In this document: positions 1 to 10,717 of the stretch, piece after piece
Position numbering within the stretch: position 1 is the stretch's first letter
Layout of the letters: each line of letters starts with the position of its first letter
DNA from: Phymatolithon calcareum
Taxonomy: Eukaryota > Rhodophyta > Florideophyceae > Hapalidiales
Assembly (NCBI GenBank): GCA_977006965.1
Contig: OZ345366.1
Location: 2,232,001-2,296,000, forward strand
Direction: 5' to 3'
DNA length: 64,000 nucleotides
Notes under the pieces: model-generated
What the model saw: only the letters and a program-made list of their open reading frames with translations
Database searches by the model: none
Told to the model about the DNA's origin: nothing
Program-made: the position numbers and the translations under genes

Positions 1-132
1 TGTCTTGTCTTCCAGAAATCGATTCTTGGGCAGATTGTATTTTGGGAGGACTTGGAGGAGAAACCGGGGAAGGCGTTGGTGTCAAATCTTCACTATTCGA
101 GAGGATGTGGCTTTGTTTCCACTTGAAAATCT

Positions 133-1278
133 TCATTTCGGCGAGGTTCGGGTACGCACGGCGATATGCTTTAAAAAAAGCTCCGGAAGAACTGTTGTAG
201 AATTTCCCTTGTTCATTGTAATGCTCTTGTCAAGAATCGACGAAGTGAGCATATTGCTTCGCAGAACCTGGAGCTCAGGTGGCCAAGGCTGACCACTGAG
301 TATTTCCTCAAATTTTTCGACTTCCAGATTGGCGTTGGAAGCCCCAACAAAAAATTCATCCAATTTCGCTCCTGATACTGGTTTGAAATCGTTTAAAGGG
401 CCATAGTTCTTGAGTCGAAGCAATGCATTCATCTGATTCTTTTCCGCTGTTGCATCTGAAGATTGAAAAAATGCCTTGGCCATCCGAAAAGTGTTCGCGC
501 TGACGATTTTACGGTACACGCGGTAGTCAATGTGTTCTGGCAAAGTTCCAGGAGGAGCCCGTTGCATAGTTGCTTGTCCATCCTCATGGTTCAAAATCAG
601 TCCAAGCATTTTCACAACCTCATCGGATAACCGAAGTGCAACCTTGGCCAATGATTTCAAAGTGGAGGTTCCTATGGATATATTGCCACCAGAAAAATAG
701 TTCACAAGCTGTGAGACCTGAGGCTTCTTTCCTCCGTTCTGAATTTCCAGTGCTCGAGCATCTTCTTTCAAAGAGCAAATTGTGTCAAACACTGTACTTT
801 GGACGCAGTAGTCCGTTTTTTGCTTTTCGTTGCAGTTCCGAGCGAACGCGCGTAACACAGACATTGAGCTCCTGTTAAGAAGCAAGACAGTCCAAGGAAA
901 TCCGGAGAATTTCTCTGGGTCTTCCACGGCAAGCCTCCGTAGAGCAGCATTGCGATGAGAACCATCGATGATTCCGTACCACGTGGAGAAGCGCGAAATC
1001 TCCTCAGAGGCTTGGTCGTTGGTCATTTCACGGTCAACAGTGAAGTAACGAAAGGGATAGGACTTAAATTCTCCTGAGAGTTCCACAACTGTTGGAAGAT
1101 TTCCTGTTGTAGAAACACCAGCGAAATTAGTCCCAGCGACTTCCGCGCCCCGAAAAATATGCATGAGCCTTTGAATTCCGGACTGAGATATATGGCGAAC
1201 CTTACTGAACGGGATACATGAATTAGGATCAACGGAGATTGTCTTCGCGTTTTCGACAAGGTTTTGAAATGAGACCAT
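133..1278 (-). CDS. ParB/sulfiredoxin-fold domain protein, 381 aa
   Basis: The reading frame opens further upstream with a TTG, but the first ATG is at 1278 and gives 381 residues. Residues 22-44 resemble the ParB N-terminal segment that specifies the residues to be bound. Residues 102-116 carry the diagnostic box IIDGSHRNAALRRL, equivalent to the G-x-x-R-x-x-A nucleotide-binding motif of ParB/Srx folds. The remaining ~260 residues look helical and I recognise no second domain. ParB-fold proteins bind or hydrolyse nucleotides, and in bacteria act as CTP switches in DNA partitioning; the role here is unknown. The gene is divergent from the DUF7869-like gene at 3168. A mobile-element or selfish-gene role is possible. 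The fold call rests on motif reading only. Confidence 0.6.
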   Translation of the reverse strand: MVSFQNLVENAKTISVDPNSCIPFSKVRHISQSGIQRLMHIFRGAEVAGTNFAGVSTTGNLPTVVELSGEFKSYPFRYFTVDREMTNDQASEEISRFSTWYGIIDGSHRNAALRRLAVEDPEKFSGFPWTVLLLNRSSMSVLRAFARNCNEKQKTDYCVQSTVFDTICSLKEDARALEIQNGGKKPQVSQLVNYFSGGNISIGTSTLKSLAKVALRLSDEVVKMLGLILNHEDGQATMQRAPPGTLPEHIDYRVYRKIVSANTFRMAKAFFQSSDATAEKNQMNALLRLKNYGPLNDFKPVSGAKLDEFFVGASNANLEVEKFEEILSGQPWPPELQVLRSNMLTSSILDKSITMNKGNSTTVLPELFLKHIAVRTRTSPK

Positions 1279-3167
1279 TGTGGATGAGGGCGAAACTGAT
1301 AATGTTTGAAACAAGAGGAATCTGGAATGTTTGCACTTGGTGGTCGAAGAACTCGTCAAGATATTTCGTCAGCGCCCTGAAGTTATATAGCCGCATTCAT
1401 CTTGCCGAGATGCCTCGTATTGGCAGGACATGAAATACTCAATTGAAAAATTGAAAAAGAAGAAGATTGGGAAACCATTTGGAATTGGTTTGTTGTAGTA
1501 TATCGTACTTAAAGTTGAAGATATTGAAATGAACTAGGATTTTGTCAGGAGCAATAAATTTGAATTTCAGAGTGAATATTCACCTGTTTGATAAATTTCG
1601 TTCTCAGGTGCTCCAGTCTCTGTATATGCTTCCCTGGAATGCTTCAAATAGATAATAGGGGAGAAATAAGCTTTCTACGATTTATTTTCTTTCGCTGGGT
1701 TGAGAAACAGCTTCTCTCATTCAAGATAGCGTAGGTCATAAACCGTTACGTACATCTGGCGGGACTATAGGACTCCTCATTAGAAGGTCGTTAAGTGTAA
1801 TTTTATTACTCTATTAGAGCCCGACAGTCATAGGAATAAACGGGCAAGGCTTCCTCCGCTGCTACCCTCACTAGGGCCGCTCCACTATGAGAAGACCGTG
1901 CTACTCAATATATGCGCTTCAATTGAAACACTCTGTAAGACCTAGAGTTTAGGTCGTTGAAGTACTTGTCATGTGCGGCTCCTGAGGAGTCACCCTTGTG
2001 ATTTAAGTTGTAATGACGTGAGCGAAAAGCATTCGATTTCTGAAAAGACATTGTTTTGACACGCACGGCACATTATTTTAAGGAAGCACAAATTACTCTA
2101 CCAAGAAAGATTCGAAAATACAAATACTTTGAAATCGATCTTAGCGAAGATCCAAATGGCTGTAGGAACTCAAATCTGCACTCTACGTAGTTGAGCTTCC
2201 ACAGTAGAGACTCTAAAGTAAATGATTTTGAATTTAAATCGTTACCGCACCGAGCAGTGAGTATGAAAGAAAGCAAACACAGAACTCCCATCGCACATTC
2301 TCTTCCACCCTCATCGTATCCGTCGTGAAGTACAGGACGATTTCACTGCGATTCTGAAATTGAGGGAAAGATGTAGATTTAAGTAAGAGCATGCGACCTA
2401 CATCAAAATCGTGCGAACTCCACATAGCTTCGTTCTGAGACCTTTGATTCCAGCTTTTAGACAGATATGCTTTTCAGTCCTCAAGCCACAGCTGTACAGA
2501 TTACTACATAGTGCTGCATCCAATGTCTTTTTAAAACCTGGAATACATTGTTCGAATTTGAAGCTATATGAAGATTGTGCAACTCCTGACTAGCTCCGCT
2601 TCACATTTGAAATCATCCTTCTATCTCCTTCATGCCCGAATGCACTACGAATCCCTTCCGTTGACAAATGTTCTAGGAACTTAAAATCAATTTTGCTGTT
2701 ATGACGAAGAGTCCGATCACGGTGCAGTATCGGATTTCCAAGATCTTGAAACAAATTAATTTTAATGATCTCCCATAGTGACTTTCGTGTTTTCTTTATA
2801 CATATATAACAAATCTACAGTAATGCTCCTGAATCAACGCCAACACTAAGGTACTTAAATCTGGTTCTCAGTATGAAAACATGTTGCTGAATGCATGTCC
2901 CGATAGTGCCGGGAACAAGGTATTTTTTGCGCCAACTTCGTGTTTTGGATGTTTAGAAACAAGGTTTAAATTTTTGAATATAAATTCGAAAAAGCGCCAG
3001 CTTAAATTCCCATTTTTTATATATTTATAAAATCATTTTGAAATCATTATTCAAATCTTTAAATATACTCAACACTTTTGTACTTGGAATGAGAGTGTAT
3101 ACCGAGCAGCATAAATGGGGAGCAGTTCATCAAAGCTTTTGTCCTCTTTCGAGTAGAGCATCGTCAA
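1279..3167. other. AT-rich divergent intergenic region
   Basis: This stretch of 1.9 kb lies between the two divergent genes. Only short reading frames (60-75 codons) with no recognisable motif occur in it. It would hold both promoters. I see no obvious terminal inverted repeat or tandem array. Confidence 0.5.
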
Positions 3168-4907
3168 ATGTCTTCTTCCAGTTCCCCAGAATCCCAACAA
3201 TGCGACACACACACAGATTCGAGCAACACCACTAATCGCACATCCCTGTCGCAAAAGCGGCAGGCTGAAGCTGCAGGAGAATGCGTCCCCTTTTCGCTTG
3301 GGTGGCAGTGCTGCAAGAAACTGAAATGTTCAGTAAATGCCAGCACTATTTTTACAGTTGCACAAAGACGCCGCTTCTTGCAAATGACTCGCAAGGAACG
3401 GAAGCTTGCATTACATTCATTGCTCCAGCCCGAAGGATTTTTTATGTTTAATGGAAATCGCGTTTGCCACAAATTTTTGACAACAGCATTAACATTTTCT
3501 ACCAACCTTATCGCTTCAGTGAAAGAGAATCCAAGAGCACGTGCTTCTTCTTCAGTGACGTACCTATCAAGAGAAGGAACTTCGAGCGAGCGGAAGTACG
3601 AGATTGTCGTTTTCCTTGACAGACTCGCGAAGTCAATAGGTGGAGATATGCCTGACTGCGCTGAGATCCATCTGCCGTACCATTTGAAAAAGGATGTCTA
3701 TAATGAGCATTGCGCAGCTGTTGAAAAAGAGCAAGCCCCCTCGTCGTCTATTGTCCGTCCGGTATGGGAATCGTACTTTAACAAGATATGGCGCGAGACA
3801 TTTTCCGAAGTCAAAGTTCGAAAAGTTCACCGTTTCAGCAAGTGCACAGATTGTGAGTTCTATCGATCAGAGTCACAAAAGCATGCCCTGAACGAAGGAA
3901 AGATGAAGTTTATACGTGCAGATCGCAGTCGACACATTCAGTTTATCACCAAAGAGCGCGCAGAATACGCTAAACATCGAAACCATGCAGTAAGACAACC
4001 TGCTGATCTCTGCGCAATTATAATCGACGGAGCAGATCAAGCTTCGTACGGCTTGCCCCATTTTATCTACGGAACGAAGAATCTGCGAGGTGATTCTATG
4101 AAAGTTAGACTCATCGGGATAAAGGAGCACCTTTTGGTCCCCAATGTGTACTTTTTTCTAATGACAGAAGAGCATGAAACAGGGGCTAACCATATTGTGG
4201 AGTCTCTACACAGATTCCTGACAAGCAAAGGACAAGCCGGGATATTGCCACCTGTTCTGCAAATCCAAGCAGACGATTGCACGCGAGAGAACAAGAATAA
4301 GTATGTCATGGGATATTTGGAGTTTTTAATCGCAATGGGGGTGTTTAAAGAAGTCCTAATCTCCTTTCTTCCTGTTGGGCACACCCACGAAGACATAGAC
4401 CAGGTGTTTTCTCGAACTTCAGAGCATCTAAAGCGCCATGAAGCACATACAATTGAACAGCTCGCAGGTGAGCTTGCCTTATCCTACACTCCAAGGCCAC
4501 AAATTACGCACATGAAGAGCTTATGCAATTTCAGTGGTCTGTGTGAGCAGTCTCGCTGTTTACGAAAGCCGGCAAGTGGCTGGTGTGTTAACAGATATTT
4601 TCGATTTACACGTCGAGAACCAGTGGATGGCGATGTTTCAAGCGCTTATGGCACGAGATGCGCAGCAAAAGTGAATTCTGGAGACGACTGGAATGATCTC
4701 ATCGGTGGAAGGGGATTTTTGAAGTTTGCGCCGGACCTTGACCAGACACCTCCAACTCTTATTACGTCACCCCCCAATTTGGCGCGGGTTCAGAAGCGAC
4801 TGGACACTGCAAGCTCGCGACTGGGAAGCGAGAATGTAATGGCAGCTTATATCTTATGCGTGATGAAGTCTACTGTTCGCGTGAAGAGAATATGCACTGG
4901 AATCTAG
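3168..4907 (+). CDS. DUF7869-type (RNase H-like/DDE-like) protein
   Basis: Starts at the ATG at 3168; 579 residues. A Ser/Thr-rich N-terminus is followed by a Cys cluster (CCKKLKC, residues 48-54), the segment NRVCHKFL (97-104) typical of the N-terminal part of these proteins, and a CxxC at 226-229. The core shows three acidic blocks expected of an RNase H-like fold: IIIDGADQ (284-291), QADDCTRENKN (367-377) and PVGHTHEDIDQVF (402-414). The ENKN and GHTH-x-x-(I)D signatures are, as I remember them, those of the DUF7869 family, which is widespread in eukaryotes and suspected to derive from transposases. The frame ends at 4907, but a C-terminal domain-like segment continues in another frame (4856-5173), suggesting a frameshift or an unrecognised intron. 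The family call is fairly good; catalytic activity is inference. Confidence 0.6.
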   Translation: MSSSSSPESQQCDTHTDSSNTTNRTSLSQKRQAEAAGECVPFSLGWQCCKKLKCSVNASTIFTVAQRRRFLQMTRKERKLALHSLLQPEGFFMFNGNRVCHKFLTTALTFSTNLIASVKENPRARASSSVTYLSREGTSSERKYEIVVFLDRLAKSIGGDMPDCAEIHLPYHLKKDVYNEHCAAVEKEQAPSSSIVRPVWESYFNKIWRETFSEVKVRKVHRFSKCTDCEFYRSESQKHALNEGKMKFIRADRSRHIQFITKERAEYAKHRNHAVRQPADLCAIIIDGADQASYGLPHFIYGTKNLRGDSMKVRLIGIKEHLLVPNVYFFLMTEEHETGANHIVESLHRFLTSKGQAGILPPVLQIQADDCTRENKNKYVMGYLEFLIAMGVFKEVLISFLPVGHTHEDIDQVFSRTSEHLKRHEAHTIEQLAGELALSYTPRPQITHMKSLCNFSGLCEQSRCLRKPASGWCVNRYFRFTRREPVDGDVSSAYGTRCAAKVNSGDDWNDLIGGRGFLKFAPDLDQTPPTLITSPPNLARVQKRLDTASSRLGSENVMAAYILCVMKSTVRVKRICTGI

Positions 4908-5173
4908 AGACTGCAGTGGAGCTTAATGGGCAGTTCAGAGCAACGAGTGACTCAGTTCCCACCGACACGGACGACGAAAACTCTAGAGAAGACTTCGAGG
5001 TGTCTCCTGGTTCCTTGCACTACAGCTATAGCGAAGGATCAATGATTGCGGCACGCCCTGATAATTCAAGTGATGTATTCTGGATTGCTGAAATACGTCA
5101 AGTGCACAAAAATTCTCGCGGGATAGCGTCCAGTCTAACAGTGAGATGGTTTGAGCCTTACGGCAAAACTTGA
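4856..5173 (+). pseudogene. Out-of-frame C-terminal segment of the DUF7869-like gene
   Basis: Overlaps the end of the 3168 frame in a different frame. Residues MIAARPDNSSDVFWIAEI and the following VRWFEPYG resemble the small beta-barrel (BAH/Tudor/chromo-like) tail, with the pattern F-W-(I/V)-A/G-x-(I/V) ... W-(Y/F), found at the C-terminus of many eukaryotic transposase-derived proteins. The frame is open upstream to at least 4811. A shift near 4800-4856, by indel, intron or programmed frameshift, would fuse it to the main gene. The domain likeness is a weak motif match. Confidence 0.4.
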
Positions 5174-5541
5174 GACAATCCGTTCACAGCTAAATATGCC
5201 CCGGCAGTGAAAAAAATTAACACAGGTTCTAAAACAAAGACGCAAGCATGGTACGATACGATTTCTGTTTGCTCAATATTTGTAGTTTTTGACAAGCTCA
5301 ATCAGAATCACACTATTCCGTCCTTTACTACGAAGAGCATTAGGTCTTGCATTGAACAGTAAATATACTCTTTATGCCGTGGAAAAGGGCACCATTTCCA
5401 TTTTCCGGTCGAACTGCCCAATTATTGGCTTTTGCTAATGCTCAATTTCCATGAAATAAAAACCAACAATTTTATCTACTATTATTCCCATAAAGAGAGG
5501 GACACAACTAGAAAGGTATTTTTCCTTTTCCAACCTCAAAA
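5174..5541. other. Spacer without recognised gene
   Basis: About 370 bases of AT-rich DNA after the DUF7869-like gene. A short frame from 5432 overlaps the next ORF but has low-complexity content. No feature can be supported. Confidence 0.4.
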
Positions 5542-5757
5542 ATGCGAAGCACAGACTTCTTTTCACGCACAGATTATTTCACTGCTTCCCATACGCCCTG
5601 GCAAGAGCAAGCAAGAAACGAAGATTACGAACTCGATGAAGCTCTCACAGATATTTCATACTTAATGCCCAAGCAACAGCTTTCCAATATTCAAAAAGAG
5701 ACTGTGGAAATGGCACTTGATACTCTCCAAAGGAAATTCCCGAAATCATCTACTTAA
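5542..5757 (+). CDS. Small hypothetical protein, 71 aa
   Basis: Starts at an ATG in a plausible context (preceded by CTCAAAA) and ends at 5757. The second half, residues ~25-68, is acidic and amphipathic and predicted helical, with several Gln-, Glu- and Leu-rich turns. No family is recognised. It follows the DUF7869-like gene in the same direction and could be part of the same transcription unit or an exon of something larger. Confidence 0.3.
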   Translation: MRSTDFFSRTDYFTASHTPWQEQARNEDYELDEALTDISYLMPKQQLSNIQKETVEMALDTLQRKFPKSST

Positions 5758-5820
5758 ATGAGAACGTGATCGGGTAGTTGCGCGCTTGAAGCGGGTATCG
5801 AAACCAGGACTAAGTCTCCT

Positions 5821-6788
5821 TCCGCGTTTCACAAAGACATAGTCGCCGGTTTCACTTTTGTGGGTGACACACAGGTATGCGTAGAATGGATCGAGCTACT
5901 CGCCAAGCTGGCTCACCGTGCTCGTCCCTCTACCTTCATGCATGTCTTTGCCGATGTAGAAGAAACGGCGTGCAGCAAGCGTCTACAAGCTTCGGCAGCG
6001 TCCCTGTCCTCGCTCGGTCCGCGCGCCGTTGCCGCTCTCCCTCCTCCTCTCGAACGGGTCGACCTATCTCGCACGAAACTCTTCTCCTCGTGGGAAGCGC
6101 GGACTCAATTTCTCATCGCTCTGCCGGCACTCCCTGTGGTTTCGCGGGTTCTCTACGACGTCGTTCGCATTGCTCGTCTTGTCGACGCTCATGTTCGGTG
6201 AATGCGCCGACCTTTGTCGCCGCCTTTACAAGCTCCAGGAAGCATCGACATTACTGGCCGCACACGCGCGACTCCCTGTTCACGCGTAAGGTTCTCACTA
6301 TTACGGATGCACTGCAGCAATTCTATTCTATAGTTCCGAAGCAGCTGCTGGAAAATAAGGAGTTGGACCTGAGCGTTGCAGCGTCGTTCACACACGCGAA
6401 TTCGGTCCTTCTTTCATGTGCGGAGTTTGAGAAAGAAGTTGATAAGGGATTTGTATGCGATCCGTCGGAGCATTTTCCAAATGTACCGGAGAAGATTACC
6501 GAGTCTGCGGAAGGTGCGTCTCTGTTGTTTAACGGGTCGGCACTGTGCGCGCTTCGGATGAACTTTGAGAGTGATATTTTTCTCGGACCGAAAGAACCGT
6601 CGTAGCTCAGCGATGTGTACAGCACGACGAGGAAATGTTTGGCGTCTCAATATATATCCGAGATCCTGCACACAAGTTCGTATATGAATCGGAATCGAAA
6701 AGTTGCCGAATCTTGGAGTGGAGCTGCGTTGATTGCTCTAAGTAAAGTGGAAGAGGCAGCTGGACATTTTTATAGTAAGCGTCGGTAG
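5821..6788 (+). pseudogene. Decayed gene for a helical protein, three frames
   Basis: A protein-like reading runs 5821-6201 in one frame (...VRIARLVDAH), jumps near 6195 to ECADLCRRLYKLQEAS in the next frame, then near 6290 to a third (KVLTITDALQQFYSIVP ... LGPKEPS). An in-frame TAG at 6603 is followed by a further open stretch, LSDVYSTTRKCLASQYISEI ... SKRR, to about 6788. The 5' half is much more GC-rich than its surroundings. The composition (long amphipathic helices) recalls tethering-complex subunits, but I cannot name the family. At least two frameshifts and one stop argue for a pseudogene; introns could explain part of it. Confidence 0.45.
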
Positions 6789-8381
6789 ACGAAATGTGTC
6801 TAATTCGGGATGCGGCAAGGGCTTACAACTTTCGGACGTACATCATGTGACTTGTGCGAAGGATGTAACTCGAACCACGATCATGATAGTGTGCCCTGGA
6901 CCTATTTACAACCGATGCTGTTTGTCACGAAGTAGCGGCGTTTGGCAATGTGTGACAACATGACAGCGTTTTCCATAGCTTGCAAGTTGTCGAGGATGAT
7001 CGCGTTGACTACATTTTCAAAAAGCTACGTTCGGGAGGAGAGCTAATTCCGCGCGTACGCAGAAACTCTAATCGAGAAACACAGTTATTCTGTTTTGGGA
7101 ATCACCGAAAAAATATTTTTTTATATAATTTAAGTTTTATTAAAAGCCCCAAAGACTTCTGAAGTATGGTCCTTCGTCACCGAAACGTACCGTAAGATGG
7201 AAACAGAAAACCGTACGAACTATCTCCTGATTGGCGATCCTCGACCTTGCGACAATCCGCACTACAAGCCCCGCGACGAAGTTGCATTGATTGTGGCGAA
7301 TCCGATAGAATTTTGTCTAATCTTCAAGAAGGAGGAGAAAAACTTCCAAATCATTGTTGCGAGGGTTGTAAAAATACTACTTCGGTGTGTTACAACTCAG
7401 CTTCATCGTCCATTCGAGAAGTCAGGGGAAATAGAATTTCAGCGATGCCTGAAGATGTTAGAAACGTGCTGCAGGGAGCCCTCCATTGCTATGGGAGATT
7501 GGACTACAGGCATAAGACCTGGGACAGGAGGACAAACCGGAGAAGATGATTCTTCCTCGTTTGGTCTGAAAACTCAAATGGGTGCCCCATCATGGGAAAG
7601 AGCACGTGCGTCACGTACAATGGCGAAACCAGTATCGATTTCTCAAACTAGAGATCTGCTACTTGAACAGTTTTACATCACCTGAAGGCCCATAGGGGTG
7701 GAACTTGCAGCATAGGCCGGTAGCAACGACCATCTGGTCAACAGAACCAGTACATATATACGAAAAAGAAGAAGAGATTGAGATTTTTATTTAAGAGATA
7801 CCAAGGCATCAGCCGACGCTTGGGGAACCTTTGAGATAATCTCGACGAAGAACAGATCCTATCCGAAGTCGTCGAGAAGAACGAGCGGAATCCAATCGCA
7901 GCCTGTCCCCACTCATCATGTCACTTAAAGCTGCCAGTCTCCGAGCGAGCTAGATGCAATGTACAAGTCTATCGCTGATATCTTTGTCCAAACCTGGAGG
8001 AGGAAAGCTCGATTGGATCGAGCCCGAAATAATTTCTAGACTGCTCAGACGATTTAGAAGACCGCTAAGTTGGCGAGAGCCCTCTCCAGAAGAAAGGCAG
8101 AAAATGTGAACCAGGGGAGTACGCTCTCACCGTCACTGTTACGTGAGCGCCTGCTCCGACCCAAGTTTCAAAGGAGACACGAGGGAGTTTGTCTCACTGC
8201 TGACGTTCCGGAATGACACTGAAGCAGCAATCAGGGTTAGCCAACGGGAAAGGGTGCTGAATTAGACAAGGAGCGAGCCGAAATGCTTAACGTTGATCCT
8301 GTTCTGATCACAATAGTACTATTCGTGGTTTGGGAGTCCTGCGGGCGCCTGAAAACTAGCTCTTTCGCTTAGAGAATATCT
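6789..8381 (+). other. Gene-poor spacer with one unconvincing ORF
   Basis: The largest frame, 7197-7685 (162 codons, ATG start), is Cys/Arg-rich and recalls no family; two frames overlap with similar coding quality, so I do not call it a gene. The part from about 7960 onward could be the eroded 5' side of the LINE relic that follows, but no motif proves it. Confidence 0.3.
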
Positions 8382-8618
8382 GAATTCGTACCTAGCTACA
8401 AGGACAGGGAAATCGAATTGCCGACAAGCTACCGCCCAATCTCCCTCTTAAGCCATATGAGGAAGATAATAGAAATAGCGCTCAACAAGAGGATCAGAAG
8501 GAATTACATGTTTCAATTTTCCCAGCTGTGGTTTCACAAAAGGAAAAGCTCAGAGTTGGCAATTTCCATGCAGAATCTCTCTGAAAAACGGGCGACAGCT
8601 GTGCAATCAAATTTATAG
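8382..8618 (+). pseudogene. LINE-type (non-LTR) reverse transcriptase relic
   Basis: The translated segment PTSYRPISLLSHMRKIIE followed by ALNKRIRR is the conserved entry block of non-LTR reverse transcriptases (pattern YRPISLL...K..E..L..R). Downstream residues QLWFHKRKSSELAI fit the next block (Q-x-G-F-x-x-x-x-S). The frame stops at 8618, before the catalytic FADD region, so this is a truncated relic. The block fits a RT-containing LINE clade, but the clade cannot be told from 79 codons. Confidence 0.7.
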
Positions 8619-9354
8619 CACCTCACGGGGACCAAAATGAGATATGTTGGAGGGAGAAGCGGCCCGTGTCGGCGGTTGAAGTTTGCCAAGAAGCGGAAGG
8701 GGCCACTATCTCGTCATATGGACTGATTGACAGAGGCCCTTCACTTGTCGAAAGTGGGTTTCGCATAGAGGGACTAGCGAAAGGGCGGCGAAGGCTTTCG
8801 CCTTAAGTGTGAGGGAGGCCGCCGAAGACAGTGATCTTGGATGGTGGATGGATTAGCGGAGTGAGATATTGACTTGTTGAGGCCTTCACGTTGAATAGCG
8901 GCTTTGGGGAAGATGGACGGGGACATGATTCTACGCAGCGTTTTGGGGAGTATTGAAGGGGGCGTAGGGAAGGACAAATAGAGGCATAGGGTTCCGTGTC
9001 TGCAATGGGACTTGATAGGGCGTTAAGTTTTTATTGCGAAAGGATTTTTCTGGAAGCAAGCGTAGACACACTGCTCTTGTTTCTCATTGAGGCTCGCATT
9101 CTTCGAGTACGGATGTTGTTCAGGACGAACGGGCGATGCCGTTCGTATGTCGAGCAATGAATACCGATCGATGTTCAAGAGTTTTTAGTAATAACGTATT
9201 ACAGAGGAGCATACAAATATGATACAGAAGAAACGAAATGAAATGAACCAATCTAGCAAAATTATGAGACGTATGATACATTGTGACAGCTATTTGACAA
9301 GTATGTAACAAATCTCAATTTCTGATTTAAATCTCAATTTCATGATCATAGTGT
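8619..9354. other. Intergenic DNA, nothing recognised
   Basis: About 735 bases. Only short frames without motifs occur on either strand. The first part is G-rich on the plus strand and the second part AT-rich. Confidence 0.4.
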
Positions 9355-10190
9355 TATATCACCGATCTACCGCCATCATCCTCCATTTCCGTCACTGCTC
9401 GTCCGTGTCCCTCATGCCGCCGCCACGCAGCCATGCCGACACACGCCAACACGCCCCCACGCCCCCACGACGACACGCCCCAACGCCGCCCGTACCGAAA
9501 CGCCGCCCAACAAGCTACCCACATAACCACACCGCCGTCCGCTTCCTGCACTGTTCGTCCTCGCCCCTCCCCGGCCACACCACCGATCTGCCGCCATCGC
9601 GCTCCTCTTCTGTCGCTGCTAGTCTACGCCCGTGATGCAGACCCAACACCGCCCGCACCGTAACGCCGCCCACCACGATACCCACATCACAACGCCGCCG
9701 TCCACTTCCGGCACTATTCGTCCCCGCCCCACGGCCACACCACCGATCTGCCGTCATCGCGCTTCTTTTCCGTCGCCGCTAGTCCACGCCCGTGATTCCG
9801 CCCCCACACCGCTCGCACCGTAACGCCGCCCACCACGATACCCACATCACAACGCCGCCGTCCGCTTCCGGCACTATTCGTCCCCCCCCGCCACGCAACC
9901 GATCTACTGCCATCGCGCTCCTCTTCCGTCGCTGCTAGTCCGCGCCCGTGATGCCGCCGCCACACTTTTTCCGCCCCCGGCCACGCAACCGATCTACCGC
10001 CATCGCCCTCCGCTTCCGGCACTGCTCGTCCGCGCTCCTGATGCCGCCGACACACCGCCCGCCACGCCGTCGTCAGCTTCTGGCACTGTTCGTCCCCGCC
10101 ACCCACGCCTCCGATCTGCCGAATATCCATCTGCTCAGCCGCAGCCACCCTGGTCCCGCCGTGTGTCACCGCCGTCACGCCTGTGGCGAA
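9355..10190. repeat. C-rich irregular minisatellite, ~160-bp units
   Basis: A phrase containing GATCTGCCGCCATCGC followed by CTTCTGTCGCTGCTAG and CCCGTGATGC recurs. The GATCT(A/G) marker falls at 9364, 9585, 9745, 9901, 9991 and 10113, giving spacings of 221, 160, 156, 90 and 122 bp. The sub-phrase ACCACGATACCCACATCACA is also repeated. Strong strand asymmetry (C-rich on plus) produces long spurious Arg/Pro-rich frames on both strands, which I do not call. Confidence 0.8.
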
Positions 10191-10273
10191 GAATATGGCA
10201 ACGGAAATTTTAGGGAAGTGAGTCCAAGCCAAGTTTTAGAAAGCGGTTTATTTCAGAAGAACAAAGTGCTAGA

Positions 10274-10717
10274 TTACTCTGTAGATTCGAAAGGATACAC
10301 ATTCAGGCGTTTGCGGAGATTCTTAATAAATGCCATGTCCTTCTGCATGAGAGTCACCCGCTTCGCAAATAGTGCAGCGCGAAGGCTCTCTTCGAAAAAC
10401 TGCACGATATAGGCCTCGGAAGCTTGCTGGAGAGCAGCGACTGCTGCCGTCCGGAAACGCATGTTCGGTTTTATATATTATGTTAATTCTCGAACGAGGC
10501 GCTGGAACGGTTTCCTGCAAATTAGGAGATCCGTGCTGCGCTGGTACTTCCTGATTTCCCAAAGAGCGACAGTGCCGGGGCGAAACTTGCGCTTTCTGCC
10601 GGTATTTTTCGGCGGATCATTCTTCCCACCGCCCGCCTTCTTCGCAGTGTTTTTCGACGCGGAAGGCACAGTCTTCGCAGCAACAACCTGTCTTTCCATC
10701 TGCTTCGTTCGCGCCAT
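10274..10717 (-). pseudogene. Divergent histone H3 variant with one in-frame stop
   Basis: From the ATG at 10717 the product begins MARTKQ, as in H3, has a tail of 44 residues before RPGTVAL (41 in canonical H3), then [14 protein letters not shown] and PFQRLVREL. The frame meets TAA at 10478-10480 and continues without any shift into MRFRTAAVAALQQASEAYIV and KRVTLMQKD, ending after a short C-terminal extension at 10274. Aligned to canonical H3 the TAA sits exactly at the Gln of the AQDFKTD loop, one transition away from CAA. Loop 1 has the canonical length, so a CENP-A identity is not proven, although the divergent tail, core and C-terminus would allow it. Total length is 148 codons. Confidence 0.75.

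Noticed and set aside
9714-10232. 172-codon minus-strand frame and its plus-strand partners
   Set aside because: Arise from the GC-rich minisatellite; composition is Arg/Gly repeats.
10274-10717. Firm naming of the H3 variant as CENP-A/CenH3
   Set aside because: Loop 1 has canonical H3 length and the tail starts ARTKQ; divergence alone does not prove centromeric function.
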